64,000 nucleotides of DNA from assembly GCA_039619475.1 (NCBI GenBank), contig CM077116.1:455203576-455267575 (forward strand), given 5' to 3'. The DNA is from Icerya purchasi. Taxonomy: Eukaryota > Arthropoda > Insecta > Hemiptera > Monophlebidae. The position numbers and the translations under genes are program-made. Below, one piece after another: positions 10,301-22,639 of the stretch. The notes beneath the pieces were generated by a model. It ran no database searches. It had not been told where the DNA came from and saw only the letters and a list, made by a program, of their open reading frames with translations. Numbering within the stretch: the stretch's first letter is position 1; the number at the start of each line of letters is the position of its first letter.

Positions 10301-12289
10301 CTTGACGCAGTGTGTATATCACCGTTTCGAATTCTAAAATTGCATATCTACAAAATTGCAGGAACACTCGGCAGCACAAAGACCCGCTAAGCACCGCTGC
10401 TGAATATAACCAAAAACCAACATTAACATTTTAATGTGTAAAGTTCTAAAATTTTATTTTGTCTATAACGATTTAAAACGCAAAGTGGCAAAAATATTTA
10501 ATATAGAATGTTTTTTTCGTATTACTACACATATGTATGTATATTTCTTATATTTGTACATTTTAGAACTGACGTGGTGTAAGTGTAATAATTTAAAGTG
10601 TTTTAGTATATTTTATGTTTTGAATTGCGTACTATTATTAAAGTATTCACTCTTTAAAAAGGTTTTTCACTTTCCACCACTTCTTAATTTAAATACTCGG
10701 AATTAGTTCACGACAGAGCAGAAGCTAAATTCGCCAGGTAGTTGAGGCAGTACAATGACTCTGGTTCGCTATCAGCTGACGTTTTTTCGAATGCGGAACT
10801 TTATACAATTGTTGCAAAAAAGTTCTTTGAACGAAGTGTGTTCAACTGTGCTACGCGGAAAAGCAGTGAAAATACACCAACTGTTGGAGTAGAAGCAAGA
10901 GTTTATTTCGGAATCTGTCATCTATGTTGATGTACGTACGAGATTTCCCAGAAATGACGCAGTTGAATTATTTCCATGATTTATTCGTTTTCCTGTTGTG
11001 TTTTGTTAGGCATACACTATGTTTCCGATATGTCAGCGAGAGCGCATTCAGAACCATATGCATAATACAATAGTTAATGTGAACGATTGCACGTTTAACT
11101 AACCAAATGTTTTTCTACTTTGGCAACTTGTGTTACGGATCTTTTTTTTTTAAATCGGCCAATAATATGGTATTTTCACATTAATACATTATCGCCGTGA
11201 ACCTGTCGCTACCGCTATTGTATCATAGCGAAATGAACACATCTGTATCTTGGTTTGATTTTCTTTTTTCTCCCCCTTTTATTTATTTATTTATTTATCT
11301 ATTTATCTATTTATTTTTTTAGTATATTATGAACGTAGTATCAAAACGAATTACTGCAAATAAATAGTATATCTAATAGGATTACAGTTTTAAGCGTTGA
11401 ATTTCACCTTGTATAAGATAATTCTTAATCTTTCATAATTTTATCTGAATTTTTATATGCAACGGAAAATTGTGAAATTGGTAAACGTTTTAAATGCAAA
11501 ATTACCGCGGAAAATATTAACTTCAAAGCTATTCGAAAGAGATGAAAACGTATAGATTGCCTAAACAAGAAATACTAAAGGAAACAACTAATTACATCGA
11601 TAATGGGGAGGAAGAAAACAAAACAATCGGGACAATTGTGCCCTATCGAAAATTGAACTATATTGCGTGTTGAAACAAGTCCTGTCCTCCCCCCCCCCCA
11701 ACCCCACCCCCTCGCTGTTTCTATGGTGCTTGCGCCTATCGTAAAAGTTTTAACGACACAATAGGTAAAATTACACCGAAAACAAAATAGGGGCGAGAAC
11801 TTGTACACTTCAGCTAATAGCGGGGGGACACAATATTTCATATTTAGAACTGCGAAAGAATTTTTTTTATCGACAAGTTTGTTTTTCTGTCGAAAATTAA
11901 TAATTTTTTTTAAGCAACCTTAATTATTATTTTTTTTTTAGATTTTTCACTGTCAGTCCGTTTAGAACACTTTCTATTAGACATAATTCAACAATTCGGC
12001 AAACATTTTAACGATAACATTAGTATAACCAATTAACAACACTGTGTGTTATTTTACCTTTTGTTTTTGAATTCCTTCTTTTGTTCTTCCACGAACACAC
12101 ACCCCAAAAAAAAAAGAAAGAACAAGAAAAAAAACCTTCTCAGCGATGAAAAAAAAAAAAAAAAAAAAACGATAAAATTTAAGATTTTACGGCTTATAGA
12201 AAACGAATCGGTATGTGTAAAAGTTTTTTTTTTTTTTTTTCCAGAAGAACATTGTCGATAATTTTATTCATTTAACGTAAAAACAGTAA
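10301..12289. other. No gene recognised; short simple repeats
   Basis: AT-rich. It holds a (TTTA)n run at about 11278-11325, poly(C) at about 11690 and A/T runs at 12105-12170 and 12224-12241. Open frames of 60-90 residues have no recognisable domain. Confidence 0.5.
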
Positions 12290-12694
12290 GCCTTTCTCGT
12301 ATCTGGCGCCATCCGTTTCTGTATGAAATTATTTCGGTGCGAGAGGGGCGGCACACATTGAATGGTACAGTCCGCGGTTCTTTATAGATATATTCCTCCG
12401 GCACTGTTCTGGTGCGCTTATATGTGTATCAGCATCGAGCGAAAAGAGTTCTTTGCATCTTCCTCCGCGATATTTCAGCAGCATGTTGTCGCACTAGCCT
12501 GCTACGCGCTCGACGCACCTTCGGTTCCGTTCGATGTTGAGCACCGATAAGAAATATCGATTTCGTCTAAGGCAATTTCGTACAACGCCAGCTAGTTCTC
12601 TCACTCCCATCTATATAGGCCTACAGTCCTCTACCGCGCTCCCGGCACGTTGGCCTCTTTTCCAACTGGCCGCCGACCCAGGACGTCTCGGCTT

Positions 12695-12728
<34 letters not shown>

Positions 12729-13250
12729 ACTGCTACTCCGGTACCGTTTGTCATCATCAGGTGGTGTCTGTGTACATCGGTAGCGGCGGGGCGACTTGAC
12801 GCAGCCGTCGACGTTGGAATGCGTCTTAGCAACCGCCGGGCCCGGTTCGCTTTACATGACCTACTCAACTGTACGAATGATTGCGCACCGCCGAATCGTC
12901 AGGCCGTAACGAAATTCGTCTACGCGACCCAGCGCTGGCAACAAACGAGAACGCGCTCCCTCCCTCCCGCGCCAGACCGTCGCCCGCTCAGCCTTTCTCG
13001 CCGGCTCGCTATCGACAATATTATTTCGCGTTCGTTTTTTCCCGTTTTTCTTCTTCTTCTTCTTCTTCTCGATTTATTTCGCATATTTTTGCTGCGGAAT
13101 AGAAATTACTGAAGCGGACCACGTTACGCAGAAATTACAGTCCGTTTCTTCTTCCTGGAATTCCTAGCAGCGTTTCCGGGCGACCGCTATTTCAGTCCTC
13201 AGATTATTCTGCGCAGATTAACATGGGACGCAAGCATCTGCATTAGTTTC
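12290..13250. promoter_or_regulatory. CpG/GC-rich block, candidate promoter or 5' exon
   Basis: Base composition changes abruptly from AT-rich to GC- and CpG-rich. It includes a TATATAGG box-like site at about 12612, a CTG/CAG array (12696-12736) and a TTC array near 13050. A 192-residue open frame on the plus strand and others on the minus strand overlap here, which is what GC-rich sequence gives by chance; none shows a domain. A promoter or non-coding first exon is an inference from composition only. Confidence 0.35.
12696..12736. repeat. (CTG)n microsatellite
   Basis: Interrupted CTG triplets (one TTG, one CTA) inside the GC-rich block. Confidence 0.9.
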
Positions 13251-15402
13251 CGTTTTCGTTTTTTTTCTTTTTGTTTTTCTCGTCGAAATACCTATAGACG
13301 AGAAGATTTCAGTGGCGATGAAATGAACAAACAGTAAGTAGGCTGTTTTTTCTTCTTCGCACAGATAGGATCGTTTACGAATTTTCTATTAGACATTCTC
13401 GTGGGGATTTCGTAATATTCGGGCTCAATTCGGGCATTCGACGCAGGAATTGGTAGTTTCGGTGTGTCAGCTGGGGAAACTTTGGAAAACCGTCGATTTC
13501 GATTGTAATTATGTCGAGTTTGAGAACATTTCGCCATTTTCAAGATTTAAATGCTTGACGACATTTACACATATCTGGATAAAATTTTCGTTTGAGTAAT
13601 AATCGACCGCGTGTCGTAAAACAGAGGGCCCCCAATGTGTGAGCGACGAAATTTTTATTATACGCTAAACCGCGGATAACCCGAGGACGGAGAACAATAT
13701 GTTGCGAGCATAAGCCGTTGACGAAAAACATATAATTACATAATACATTTCAACTGTTAGTGCTCATTCAATTTGCTCATTTGAGCATTTTCGTCCGTGT
13801 GTGTGTATTTATTTTTGATGTAATCTTGTGATGATCGTAATAATTTAACGATTTATTGAGCTCTGAATGTGGTAAATCGTTCAATATTTCGAAGTATTTA
13901 GACCGGTGACAGGTGCAACAGGGCAATAAGAATAGATTGTGAGTAAACCAAAAAAAAAAAAACGACGTGACACAGAGCTACCGTGATGATACATTTTAGT
14001 TTCTAATACACTCGTTCAGTTTTCTCGTTCAATATTTTTCTGCGTGTGTTTATATTTACTTTTGAAGTTATGGCGAATGTAATTTAATGATTTTTATCAA
14101 ATTCTGGACGTGATAAAATTTATACAGATTCTGTTTCACCGTATAAATCTGTAAATACTCCTTCAACTGTTCTCCTCTTTACACATCGCTGCTCTATATA
14201 CATTAGGTATATTATATATTAAAATGTACGTTATTTTTTGTTCTTCATCCGACATTTAGTTACCTCAAAGCATTGTTGGACATTTTAAGTTTTTCGACTG
14301 AAAAGTCTAATGTCAAAAGAAGTGTTAGCAAATTGACGAATAACCATGTAAAATATCAAAACGGCACTCGTGTCGTTCTGCGGATGCGGGTGTATATCAA
14401 TTTTCTGACGTTATTGTGTTGTATGAATCGACATCATAACCGTTGAACATAGATGCAACCAACAATAAGAAAAATATAGAAAAACACTTCAACAATAAGA
14501 AAAATATAAAAAAACACTTAATTTATTCGGGCGTGTCTTGATCATCAGCCGTTTTTGTGATCATGAAAATCATCAACCGGCTTCTTAATCTTAATCGTTT
14601 TCTTGCGTTTTTTTTTTTCATCATCGTTATCACCAGGGTACACATGTGTGCACTCAACTACGGTGAGGAAGGATGATTGTATTGATCGAGATGATGTTCC
14701 ACCAACGTTAAGAAACATTCGAAAAACATTTCTCTTTCGACCGACATCTGTTTAAATCCTCCTATATATTCGATGGTATATTTGGTTTATTTTCGTTCCT
14801 TTTGTTCGTTTTTATGAAATTTTTAACGTTTGTAGGCTTCCGAACGCCAGCCAAAGTCTTAGGTTGTAAAATATCGTTAGATTCACCTTAATCGTTATTC
14901 AAAGTAGCCTTTTTTATTAACTTTATGCGCAATGTTGTCCGATTTTTCCGAAAAAAATCGTACATCAAAGGATTTTAACAGTTTCCCCCGTTATCAAATT
15001 ATTCTCAGCTTTGGTCACACATGTTGCTCCACGCTCACGATTTTATATCTCTAATAGAAGTGAATTTGTCTTCACAGTTATGCTCAAAGCCCCGAGATTT
15101 TAAGCGCACTAAAATTCGTTCGTGAGTTATTAGCCAAATCGGAAATTTCCGAACTTACTACAATCGTTTCGCGAGGCTTTATCAAGTAGTAAGGAATAGT
15201 TAATACATATTGGAACGTTGTGAATTATTATCATTATGGCTTTAAAATAAAACGTTTATTTCATTTTAAGAGGCGTGTTACGTTAAATAATTAAATTTAA
15301 TACTGTGTTTTTTTTTTTTTTCGCAAAGTTTAAAAAACCTAATCTACGTAACAACCGGAATAATATCGATTACATTATGTAAACTTCTAAATTAGGTGTC
15401 GA
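13251..15402. other. No gene; internal duplications
   Basis: AT-rich. Two diverged segments of about 150 bp (from about 13750 and 13985) resemble each other in the order CTCATTCAAT/CTCGTTCAAT, CGTGTGTGT, ATTTA(T/C)TTTTGA, GTAATTTAA(T/C)GATTT. A 30 bp unit is duplicated at 14459-14518. No coding sequence is recognised. Confidence 0.5.
14459..14518. repeat. Tandem duplication, 30 bp unit
   Basis: Two near-identical units beginning CAACAATAAGAAAAATATA and ending AAAAACACTT, differing at one position. Confidence 0.9.
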
Positions 15403-15821
15403 CAGGGCCGTATTTGATGGGGGTTTTCCGGGTTCAAACCTCCCCGAAATGTCTGCGAAATCATGACTTATTTCTTTTCAATTTTTGACAAAAGAAAAGA
15501 AAATTAAAATTTTTATGAATTCTATGGAAACGGCTATTTTTTATTTGTTTTTATTTTGTAGTGTTCAAATATTGCATATACAATAATTGACTACACAAGG
15601 CTTTAGTATACCATTTATAAATAAATATATTTCCCGGACTCTACTCACTAATCTAAACCTCCTTCTCCTCCTGTGCCTCTAGCCATAGTTGCCGCGCATA
15701 AATCTAATTTAATAATAATAATATTTCATGATTAAACACATACACACACACACATATATATATATATGTGTAATTATAAAAAAAATTTCGCAACCCCCTC
15801 CCCCCGAAATTTACGGCCCTG
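15403..15821. mobile_element. hAT-type short non-autonomous element
   Basis: The ends are CAGGGCCGTA and its exact reverse complement TACGGCCCTG. Subterminal sequence next to both is rich in G (left) or C (right) runs and both carry CGAAAT. The flanking 8-mers GGTGTCGA and GATATCGA agree at six of eight positions, consistent with an aged 8 bp duplication. The 419 bp interior has no transposase. Terminus CAGGG and 8 bp duplication are hAT traits. Confidence 0.75.
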
Positions 15822-15829
15822 GATATCGA

Positions 15830-16639
15830 TACATATATGTATATTGAAATTGATTATCTAAACATTAATGCGATAACGAAATTATATTATATGGTAAAAG
15901 TTATTTTCATCTACAAATATGAATAAAAATACGCGAAAAAAAGCAACGAATTAAATGTTAAAATGTTAGTCCGTATATTATCACAATTTTCTTAACATAG
16001 AAATTTTAATTTAAAAAACACAAAAAAGGCTAAATTTATCGAATATAATGAAAATTTTTAATTACCCCTGTTTATCGGGGTCGAATTCGTTTTTCGAATT
16101 ACTGCCGAATCGGTAACTATTGATTGATGTCACACGTACATTAATTGTTAATCGTGATGCCGATTTCGATTTCGCGCAAACCTTCAATCACCCGTTGAAT
16201 AGAGCACGCTTCCGGGTCATTTTAAAAGTTTCTTTCAACTTCGTCTCGTTGGAAATTTTATTCGAATGTCACAAAGTGCTACGTTTATAAGACTTCGAAT
16301 ATCGTGTTTTTTTGTCTTTTTTTTTATCTTTAATTTGAACAACTTCAGCAAACCGTTGTTTTTCTTATCTGCGTCAGACACTGTTTTTACTGCTAGAAAA
16401 GCTTCTTCAGTGACGATCGTGTCTATATTTATATTAACGTATAATGATAATCGTTTTACATTTAGCAGTAGACAAATACAGAAAACGACTTTTTCCGATG
16501 TCGTCGTCGTTCCATAAATATCTCGAATCTTAGTGTATTTTCGAAGCGAAATTAATCTTTTCAATTCCGTTCGATGGTCACAGTAGTACAAGATATAGTG
16601 TCGCATTTAAGTATAACTACGAAAAAAGAGATGTATATT
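15830..16639. other. No gene recognised
   Basis: AT-rich. A 123-residue open frame on the minus strand (16606-16235) has a low-complexity, Lys/Ile-rich composition and no motif that I recognise. Confidence 0.5.
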
Positions 16640-17125
16640 CATGCTTCAATGTCGCATTTATCGTGCAACTTAGACAGCCGATTGACGTGGAAACACCATA
16701 TATACAGGTAAAAAAGAAAGAACTAGATATACGGTTTTATTATTATTTTTTTTTTTTTTTTGGGCTTGTCGGTTAAAAAAATGTATCGGCGAATAAAGAG
16801 AAACCGTGTACTGACAACGGATAGCAAACGTCTAATATATACAAGAGAATTCTAAAACCTATCTGGAAGTACGGGGTTCAACTTTTTGGAGTTGTGCTAA
16901 ATCGTCAAACTTGAAAGTAATACAAACTTCTCAGAATAAGATACTTCGGTTGATGGGCACTCTGGTATGTAAGTAATTTAACCTTACATCGAGATTTATA
17001 GATTATGTGGCTGATGTCATCAAAGTTCACGCTAAAAGACGCGCAGAAAGACTACTCGATATTCATCCGAACACTTATCCTATTGCTAGATGTTACCGAT
17101 GATGTGTCACAGTGAAAATTTTATC
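16640..17125 (+). pseudogene. Jockey-like LINE ORF2 C-terminal remnant
   Basis: Plus-strand frames give LDSRLTWKHHI, then after a T-rich tract (16741-16760) KRLIYTRILKPIWKYGVQLFG, QNKILRLMGTL, a YVSNLTLHRDL-like block and DVIKVHAKRRAERLLDIHPN. This is the thumb/C-terminal region of Jockey-group reverse transcriptases, in several frames. A TTATTATTA plus poly(T) tract interrupts it. The palm and endonuclease are absent. Confidence 0.8.
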
Positions 17126-18353
17126 AGCCGCGAGGTTCAATAATTGTTTGGAAAAACCGCTTGTTATTTTTTTTTTTTTTTTTTGATTTTCCGCGGTAAA
17201 GTACTTTATAAACGAGTTCTCTTCGAATTGTGATTTTTCCGTTCCCTCCGTGCGACAACGTTGTTTTACATTCTCTAAGTAAAAGTAAATTTCCCGAAAG
17301 CTACCGATAAAAATTTTTTTAAAACTTACAGCGGTACGAAATCGTCACTGGTATTTTTAGTATCCTTCTCAGCGTGACGCGCATTTTTCTTGACCAATCT
17401 ATAAAAGGGGCTCTGGATTATATTAACGTATTAACGTAGCTGTTTTTATCGTAAAAAAAAAAGAAGAAAAAAAAGCATCTCGAATACAAAATAAATATTA
17501 ACACGTCGCGACAAAATTAAAGGGAAGGGGTGGGAATAGACGGGTACGGGTGGGGGAGGTGTAAAATGACGAGCCATACACGAGTATCGCAATACGTTCG
17601 ATTCGCGAAATAATTGGTTAAAAAGCGACTTTGCGATTTGTCGAAAACGGCCTCTTTAACGCTAAACTAGAGAAAAACGAAAAAAACCCTTACAGTTCGC
17701 GTTATTTATTCAACTGTGTTCGCCGGCGTTCGTTTAACACCTTTTCCGTAATGACACATTAACATCGCACGTTATTTACTCAATGCGCATTGATTATCGT
17801 TTTTTATTGCGCGGTTTATAAAATATTGGTATAGCCGTATTTGGTTTATGTTTTAACTTAGAGTTTCTGGTTTAAATGAAAGAAATAGCTATGAACTCTG
17901 ATCGTTGGAAATTTCAATAATCCGGAGTACTGTAAAAATACCATTGCAAACCACTGAGTTGGATCCCCATTCTTCAAGCGGATGGTGTAAAATTTGGTGT
18001 AATTCAAAAGGAAGTCTATAGGAGCCTTCGCGATGGTAATATTTCAAGAAACGTAGATCAAGCAAATAGCGTTGCGATGATTTACGTGGCTTTTTTTGTT
18101 TCTCCCGGTGTTTATGTAAGTTCCATTGATGTGGTCTGTAAAAAAATATTTCCATCGCGTTAGAGCGATTTTTCCAAATCATCGGCATTTTTAAACGAGC
18201 TGTTTCACTTTGAACTAACTGTAGGCATAAGACGATTTTAGTTAAATTCACGAGATGGGTACTTTTAAAAGAAAAGAAGTTACGTTTCAAAAGTTAACGA
18301 ATCTCCGAAAATAACGACTAATATTTTAGAGTAAGCGGGTCAGCGGTGAAGTT
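17126..18353. other. No gene recognised
   Basis: AT-rich with a purine-rich patch at 17520-17570. A 133-residue open frame on the minus strand (18290-17889, TTG start) has no motif I can assign. Confidence 0.45.
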
Positions 18354-18486
18354 GAAAATTTAAAAATTCGAAAATGTCAAAAATTTGAAAACATCAAAAA
18401 TTTGAAAATATCAAAAATGTGAAAATATCAAAAATTTGAAAATATCAAAAATTTAAAAATATCAAAAATTTGAAAATATCAAATTA
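18354..18486. repeat. Minisatellite, 17 bp unit
   Basis: About seven and a half units of GAAAATATCAAAAATTT with point variants. Confidence 0.93.
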
Positions 18487-18593
18487 ATTTTTTGATATTA
18501 TTCTCCGCTTCAGTTCTTCGCGAATTGACTCACAATTTTGTTGGAATTACATTAGCTCACCGTATTTATTAATTAAACTCAATTGTTTATGTA

Positions 18594-18687
18594 TATTCAC
18601 AACAAATAAATTTTTAACACGTAATTAAAACAATTATATATTATAAAATTGTTTTAATTATGTGTTAAAAATTTATTTGTTGTGAAT
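18594..18687. repeat. Near-perfect palindrome (foldback)
   Basis: Arms of about 43 nt, running from ATTCACAACAAATAAATTT to TTATTTGTTGTGAAT, around an AT-only centre; only one or two mismatches. It could form a hairpin or cruciform. It resembles a very short foldback transposon, but no terminal duplication is certain. Confidence 0.9.
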
Positions 18688-20704
18688 TAGATTACTTGTT
18701 GCGGGCAGATCTATCGAAAATTACGTTTCGCCAACGTCATTAAAATAAATAAGCGCTCGAAGACAAGGAACAATGTTCCAATTTCGCACCGACTTATTTA
18801 GATTTAATCAGTTTTATGTTTAATATTGTATATTTAAAGTGAAATACTGGACAAGGTTCGGAAAAGAAGGAATCGGAAAAAAATTAAAAATTTTGCGAAA
18901 TATAAATATCGTAGAACGTATTATTTTATCCATTCCCCCTAGTTGATAAAAATAGGGTGCATCTTGGATTATGCGATAACCAATAATCTAAGCAGTGGTA
19001 GAATATCAAAAAAAAAAAAAAATATATTGGATTTTGCCGTTTAAAACCGGTATTTTACCGGGTATATTTTTTTCTTCCTTTTTTTTTTTTGTTTCGGGGC
19101 TCGCCTTTCCGAGGGCATTGACGTCACAGTTCGCGAAATCATCAGTAGGAAAAGAATCTACATTTTAATAACAAATTGAAGAAAAGAGAGAGACAGAAAT
19201 TGTGTGGAAGATGCAGGGAGCGAAAGAATGAAGGAAGCGCGTTAAAGGAAGTAGGAAAAGGAGAAGGCTCGAGATGTGAAAGTGAAAGAACGAGCGCTGG
19301 ACGCAAAGAGATATTCGAAAAGAATATGATCAGCGTCGCAAATTAAACTGAAATTATCTGGGCGAAAAGGACAAAATGGGGAGGAAATAGGATAAATGTC
19401 GAAAAGAGAGCAAGGAAGTAATAAGTATGTTTTACAGTTGGATTTAAAAAAATTTTATATTCCGATAATAAAGTATTTAAAATCATTTAAATTACACTTA
19501 ATACGCTAATACTAGCTGCATTCGAGATCACTTAACCGAGAAAGTAAAAAAAAAAAAACAAAACATTTAGAACATCGGTAATTTGACGATTGAATGGGGA
19601 CGTTTCCATTATAAAGACTTTTATGATTCATTTAAAGCCTCCTCCCCACTAGGGCCATCGCGGAAAATGAAAAAAGTTACATTTATCAGCAGCGGACAGA
19701 AACAAATTTCACAAATGCTAGACCAGTATTCGTTCAAGAATTATTACATAAATGAAAATTGCGTGGATATCACATAAAGCGACAAAATAATGCATTGCCG
19801 TCCAGTTCTGAGCTGTGTGTTCAAAGCTTCACAAGTCCATCATCGGGAAATTATCTTAAAATCGATTGTAAAATTCCCCTTCGGGACAGACAAGAACGAA
19901 AGTGAGTTAATAAAAACGTGTTAAAAAGACACAAATACGAAGATGATTCTTTCGGCTTGATATTATATATTTTCTGTTATAATATTTATATTTTTGCAAA
20001 ATTATGTGGTTTACACTTTTCCCGGTAAAGATTATAGTTGAATATTTTTTTTTTTTTTTTTTTTTTGTAAATAATGAATCTTTAAAATGGCAACGTCTCT
20101 TAAGATCGAGTAAGTGTATCTTCAAATAAGTAAATCGATAAGTATAGTTATTACTTCCCCGGGTATTTGCGTAAAATTTCGTCTCACAATTAGTGTAAAG
20201 CGCATATAGATTCGACGATATTTACTACTTTAATTACTGCAGAATTGTTTCTTTCAGTATATGTAAATCATACAGATTTGTCGTTACATTTTTTGCTAAA
20301 GTGTATAATTGCTTGTCATACTTTTTGACGGTTTAAGCGTCACTTGTCGCACAGCGGATGAAATAATATATTCATTTATGGCGTCATTTTACCCCAGAAC
20401 CGGGGCTTTTGATGAAGTGGTTCCGACGAATCGCGTTTTTCTCGAAATCTCGACATCGGCGACACGCATATAAAATATTACAAAACTGTACAGCTCAAAC
20501 GGCGAAGTAGTAATTTATAAGGCGACTTAAATGTAGGGCTAACAATATAATGTACTCGGAACAAATTGGAACGCGTTCTTTAATGACAGGTACTATTTAC
20601 TAATTTTAAATTCCTCCCCCTTAATCGCGCGAAGTAATAAAAGTTCGTCAATTTTCATTTCTATATTATTACCGGAGATCTTTTTAGAGAGTAGGCGTAG
20701 CCAA
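18688..20704. other. No gene recognised; purine-rich block
   Basis: A purine-rich plus-strand block lies at about 19170-19420, and a T tract at 20045-20066. No domain is visible in the short frames. Confidence 0.45.
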
Positions 20705-21120
20705 CTGAGGGCAGCTAGGACTAAAGAAAGATGTTAATAGTTACGATTGTAAAAAGCGTGTACAGGATGTCCGGTGAGAACATTCGAATATGATTGGATG
20801 AAAGTAAAAGATTATATAGTATCGGCGAAATCGACAGAATGATAGTGGCGTGTGCTTTAACGGTTGGCGACAAATAGCTGTAGAGCGCTTGAGAGAAGGC
20901 CACAATAGTATACCGTTTTTGCAGGGACGGGAATTTGGGTTGGATTGAAATGTGAGTTTTAGAAAAGGTGCGAGGGTGAACATCCGACCAAAGGCTGAAA
21001 TGGTTTTCTTCAAAGTTCGCCGTAATAGTTTTCATAAAATCCAGCAACAGCCGAACGAGCCAAAAAGTCGTCCGCTACTTCGTTGTAAAGGTTTGCTAGT
21101 GTAGAACGAGAGATGAAGGT
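20705..21120 (-). pseudogene. I-like LINE C-terminal remnant
   Basis: The minus strand reads NEVADDFLARSAVAGF (end of an RNase H domain, GNExADxLA type) near 21080. It continues as a leucine/serine-rich C-terminal region with RKPFQPLVGCSPSHLF, SLQKRYTIVAF and a decayed zinc-knuckle-like segment near 20780. Frameshifts and stops are frequent. It resembles the C termini at 60760 and 63340. Confidence 0.65.
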
Positions 21121-22639
21121 TTGTTGCTTAAGGAAGCGAATACGGAGAACGATGAAATCATAGGAATATGACAGAGAGTGTAGAGGTTAAAACGTACTTC
21201 TAGAATCAGAAAAACGATTAGATATCTGTATCGGAATTTCGAGTATTCGGAAATGTTACTCGTAAATTAACAAGAAGTTCAGCGGTAAAGATGGAGCAGA
21301 AATTAACTGAACGATTCAAAGCACTTACTGCGGCGGGGATTCCTTTGAAACAGCAACATCCTGTGAACTTTTAAGACAACTATCGGAAAATACAGGAAGA
21401 ATTAATAAGACGGCTGAATTTTTGATTTGCAACAAACGGACAACACACTTTTGTGTGGAGAAGGAAAAGAAAATATTATAAATAAAAGCGAGGTAAAGCT
21501 ACATCTGTTTCCATGTTCGAATGTACATTATTTGTCGACTGTAAACGTTTCAACGAACAAGACGAAAGAATAATAGCCGTCCATATTATCGTTTTCCATC
21601 GATCTCCTACATTCGGATTATTGTCGCAGCCATCTTATAACCACGCGATGTTTGTGTGTTTTTGGCGGCTTTCCTTACCCGACAATACATGAAATCCGAC
21701 ATTTCGTGGGATCAGAAGTGAGAATCATTTCACATATTATAATGTGATTCCGAAAAACACGTAATGTTTTGTCGATTAGTCGATTAAAGTCGATCGTTTT
21801 CGATATTCGTTTTGCGTGCTTTACGATTAAAACATTTTTTGGACAAGGATAATTTCGAGAACTTAATCTGTACTATAGTGGAATTCGGTAGCTCGATGAA
21901 ATATTTAATTTTCCGTTTGCAGATCGAGTTTATTCTTCGAATTCGTCAAATTCGAACCCGATATAATCGATAATTTTTGCTACTTCCGAACCTTGTTCAA
22001 ATGGAGCATCGCTGTTTAAACAACTACGCTATGGTCGCTCTTTCTCTGCGCAATGTTTGCACACTGACTGTCCCCGCTTTAGGATTAAAGAAAAAAAAGT
22101 TTATTTGTTTTTTTTTTATTTCTCTTGGAGATGTTGTATAATCCAATGATTTTATCGGTGTATATTAAAAAATGATCAGCAATATAATATGGGAAGCATA
22201 AACACGTGTTTCGAATTCGCAGACTAGTTCGAATTAGTTTAATTTCAGCGTTATATAAAAAAAAGTGAAAATCAAGAACGTTGTCGATAATAATATCAAA
22301 CAATATATTAATTAACTACGTACATTATATAGAAATAAGTGAAATTCGATTATTTTCTCTTATTCCTTCCTCCCGCGTTTCTCTCTTATTCGTTTCATCT
22401 GTTTCTCTCGTATTCCTTAAGTACCTTTTCCTCTTAGATCATTTGATAAATTTGAATTTTATAGCCTCGTTTATGGGAATTATTTTTTAACATTGGTAAA
22501 CGATTTTTTTTTTTTTTTTTTTTTTTTTCGTATGATACATATTACTTTCGCATGCCGTTTTAAACTACCGTGTACGACCAAACGCTGGATTATTTGCTCT
22601 AACGGTTTTCTACCGGCTGCGGATTATTTCAGAGGATCC
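21121..22639. other. No gene recognised
   Basis: AT-rich sequence with a T tract at 22504-22528. Short frames carry no motif. Confidence 0.5.

Noticed and set aside
12534..13112. 192-codon open frame as a host protein
   Set aside because: Same GC-rich effect, with an alanine run from a CTG microsatellite; no domain or splice support.
17889..18290. 133-codon minus-strand open frame as a gene
   Set aside because: It starts at TTG, has no domain I recognise and no context; chance or an unrecognised transposon fragment.
18354..18486. CRISPR-like array
   Set aside because: It is a contiguous 17 bp minisatellite without spacers, in an insect-type genome.
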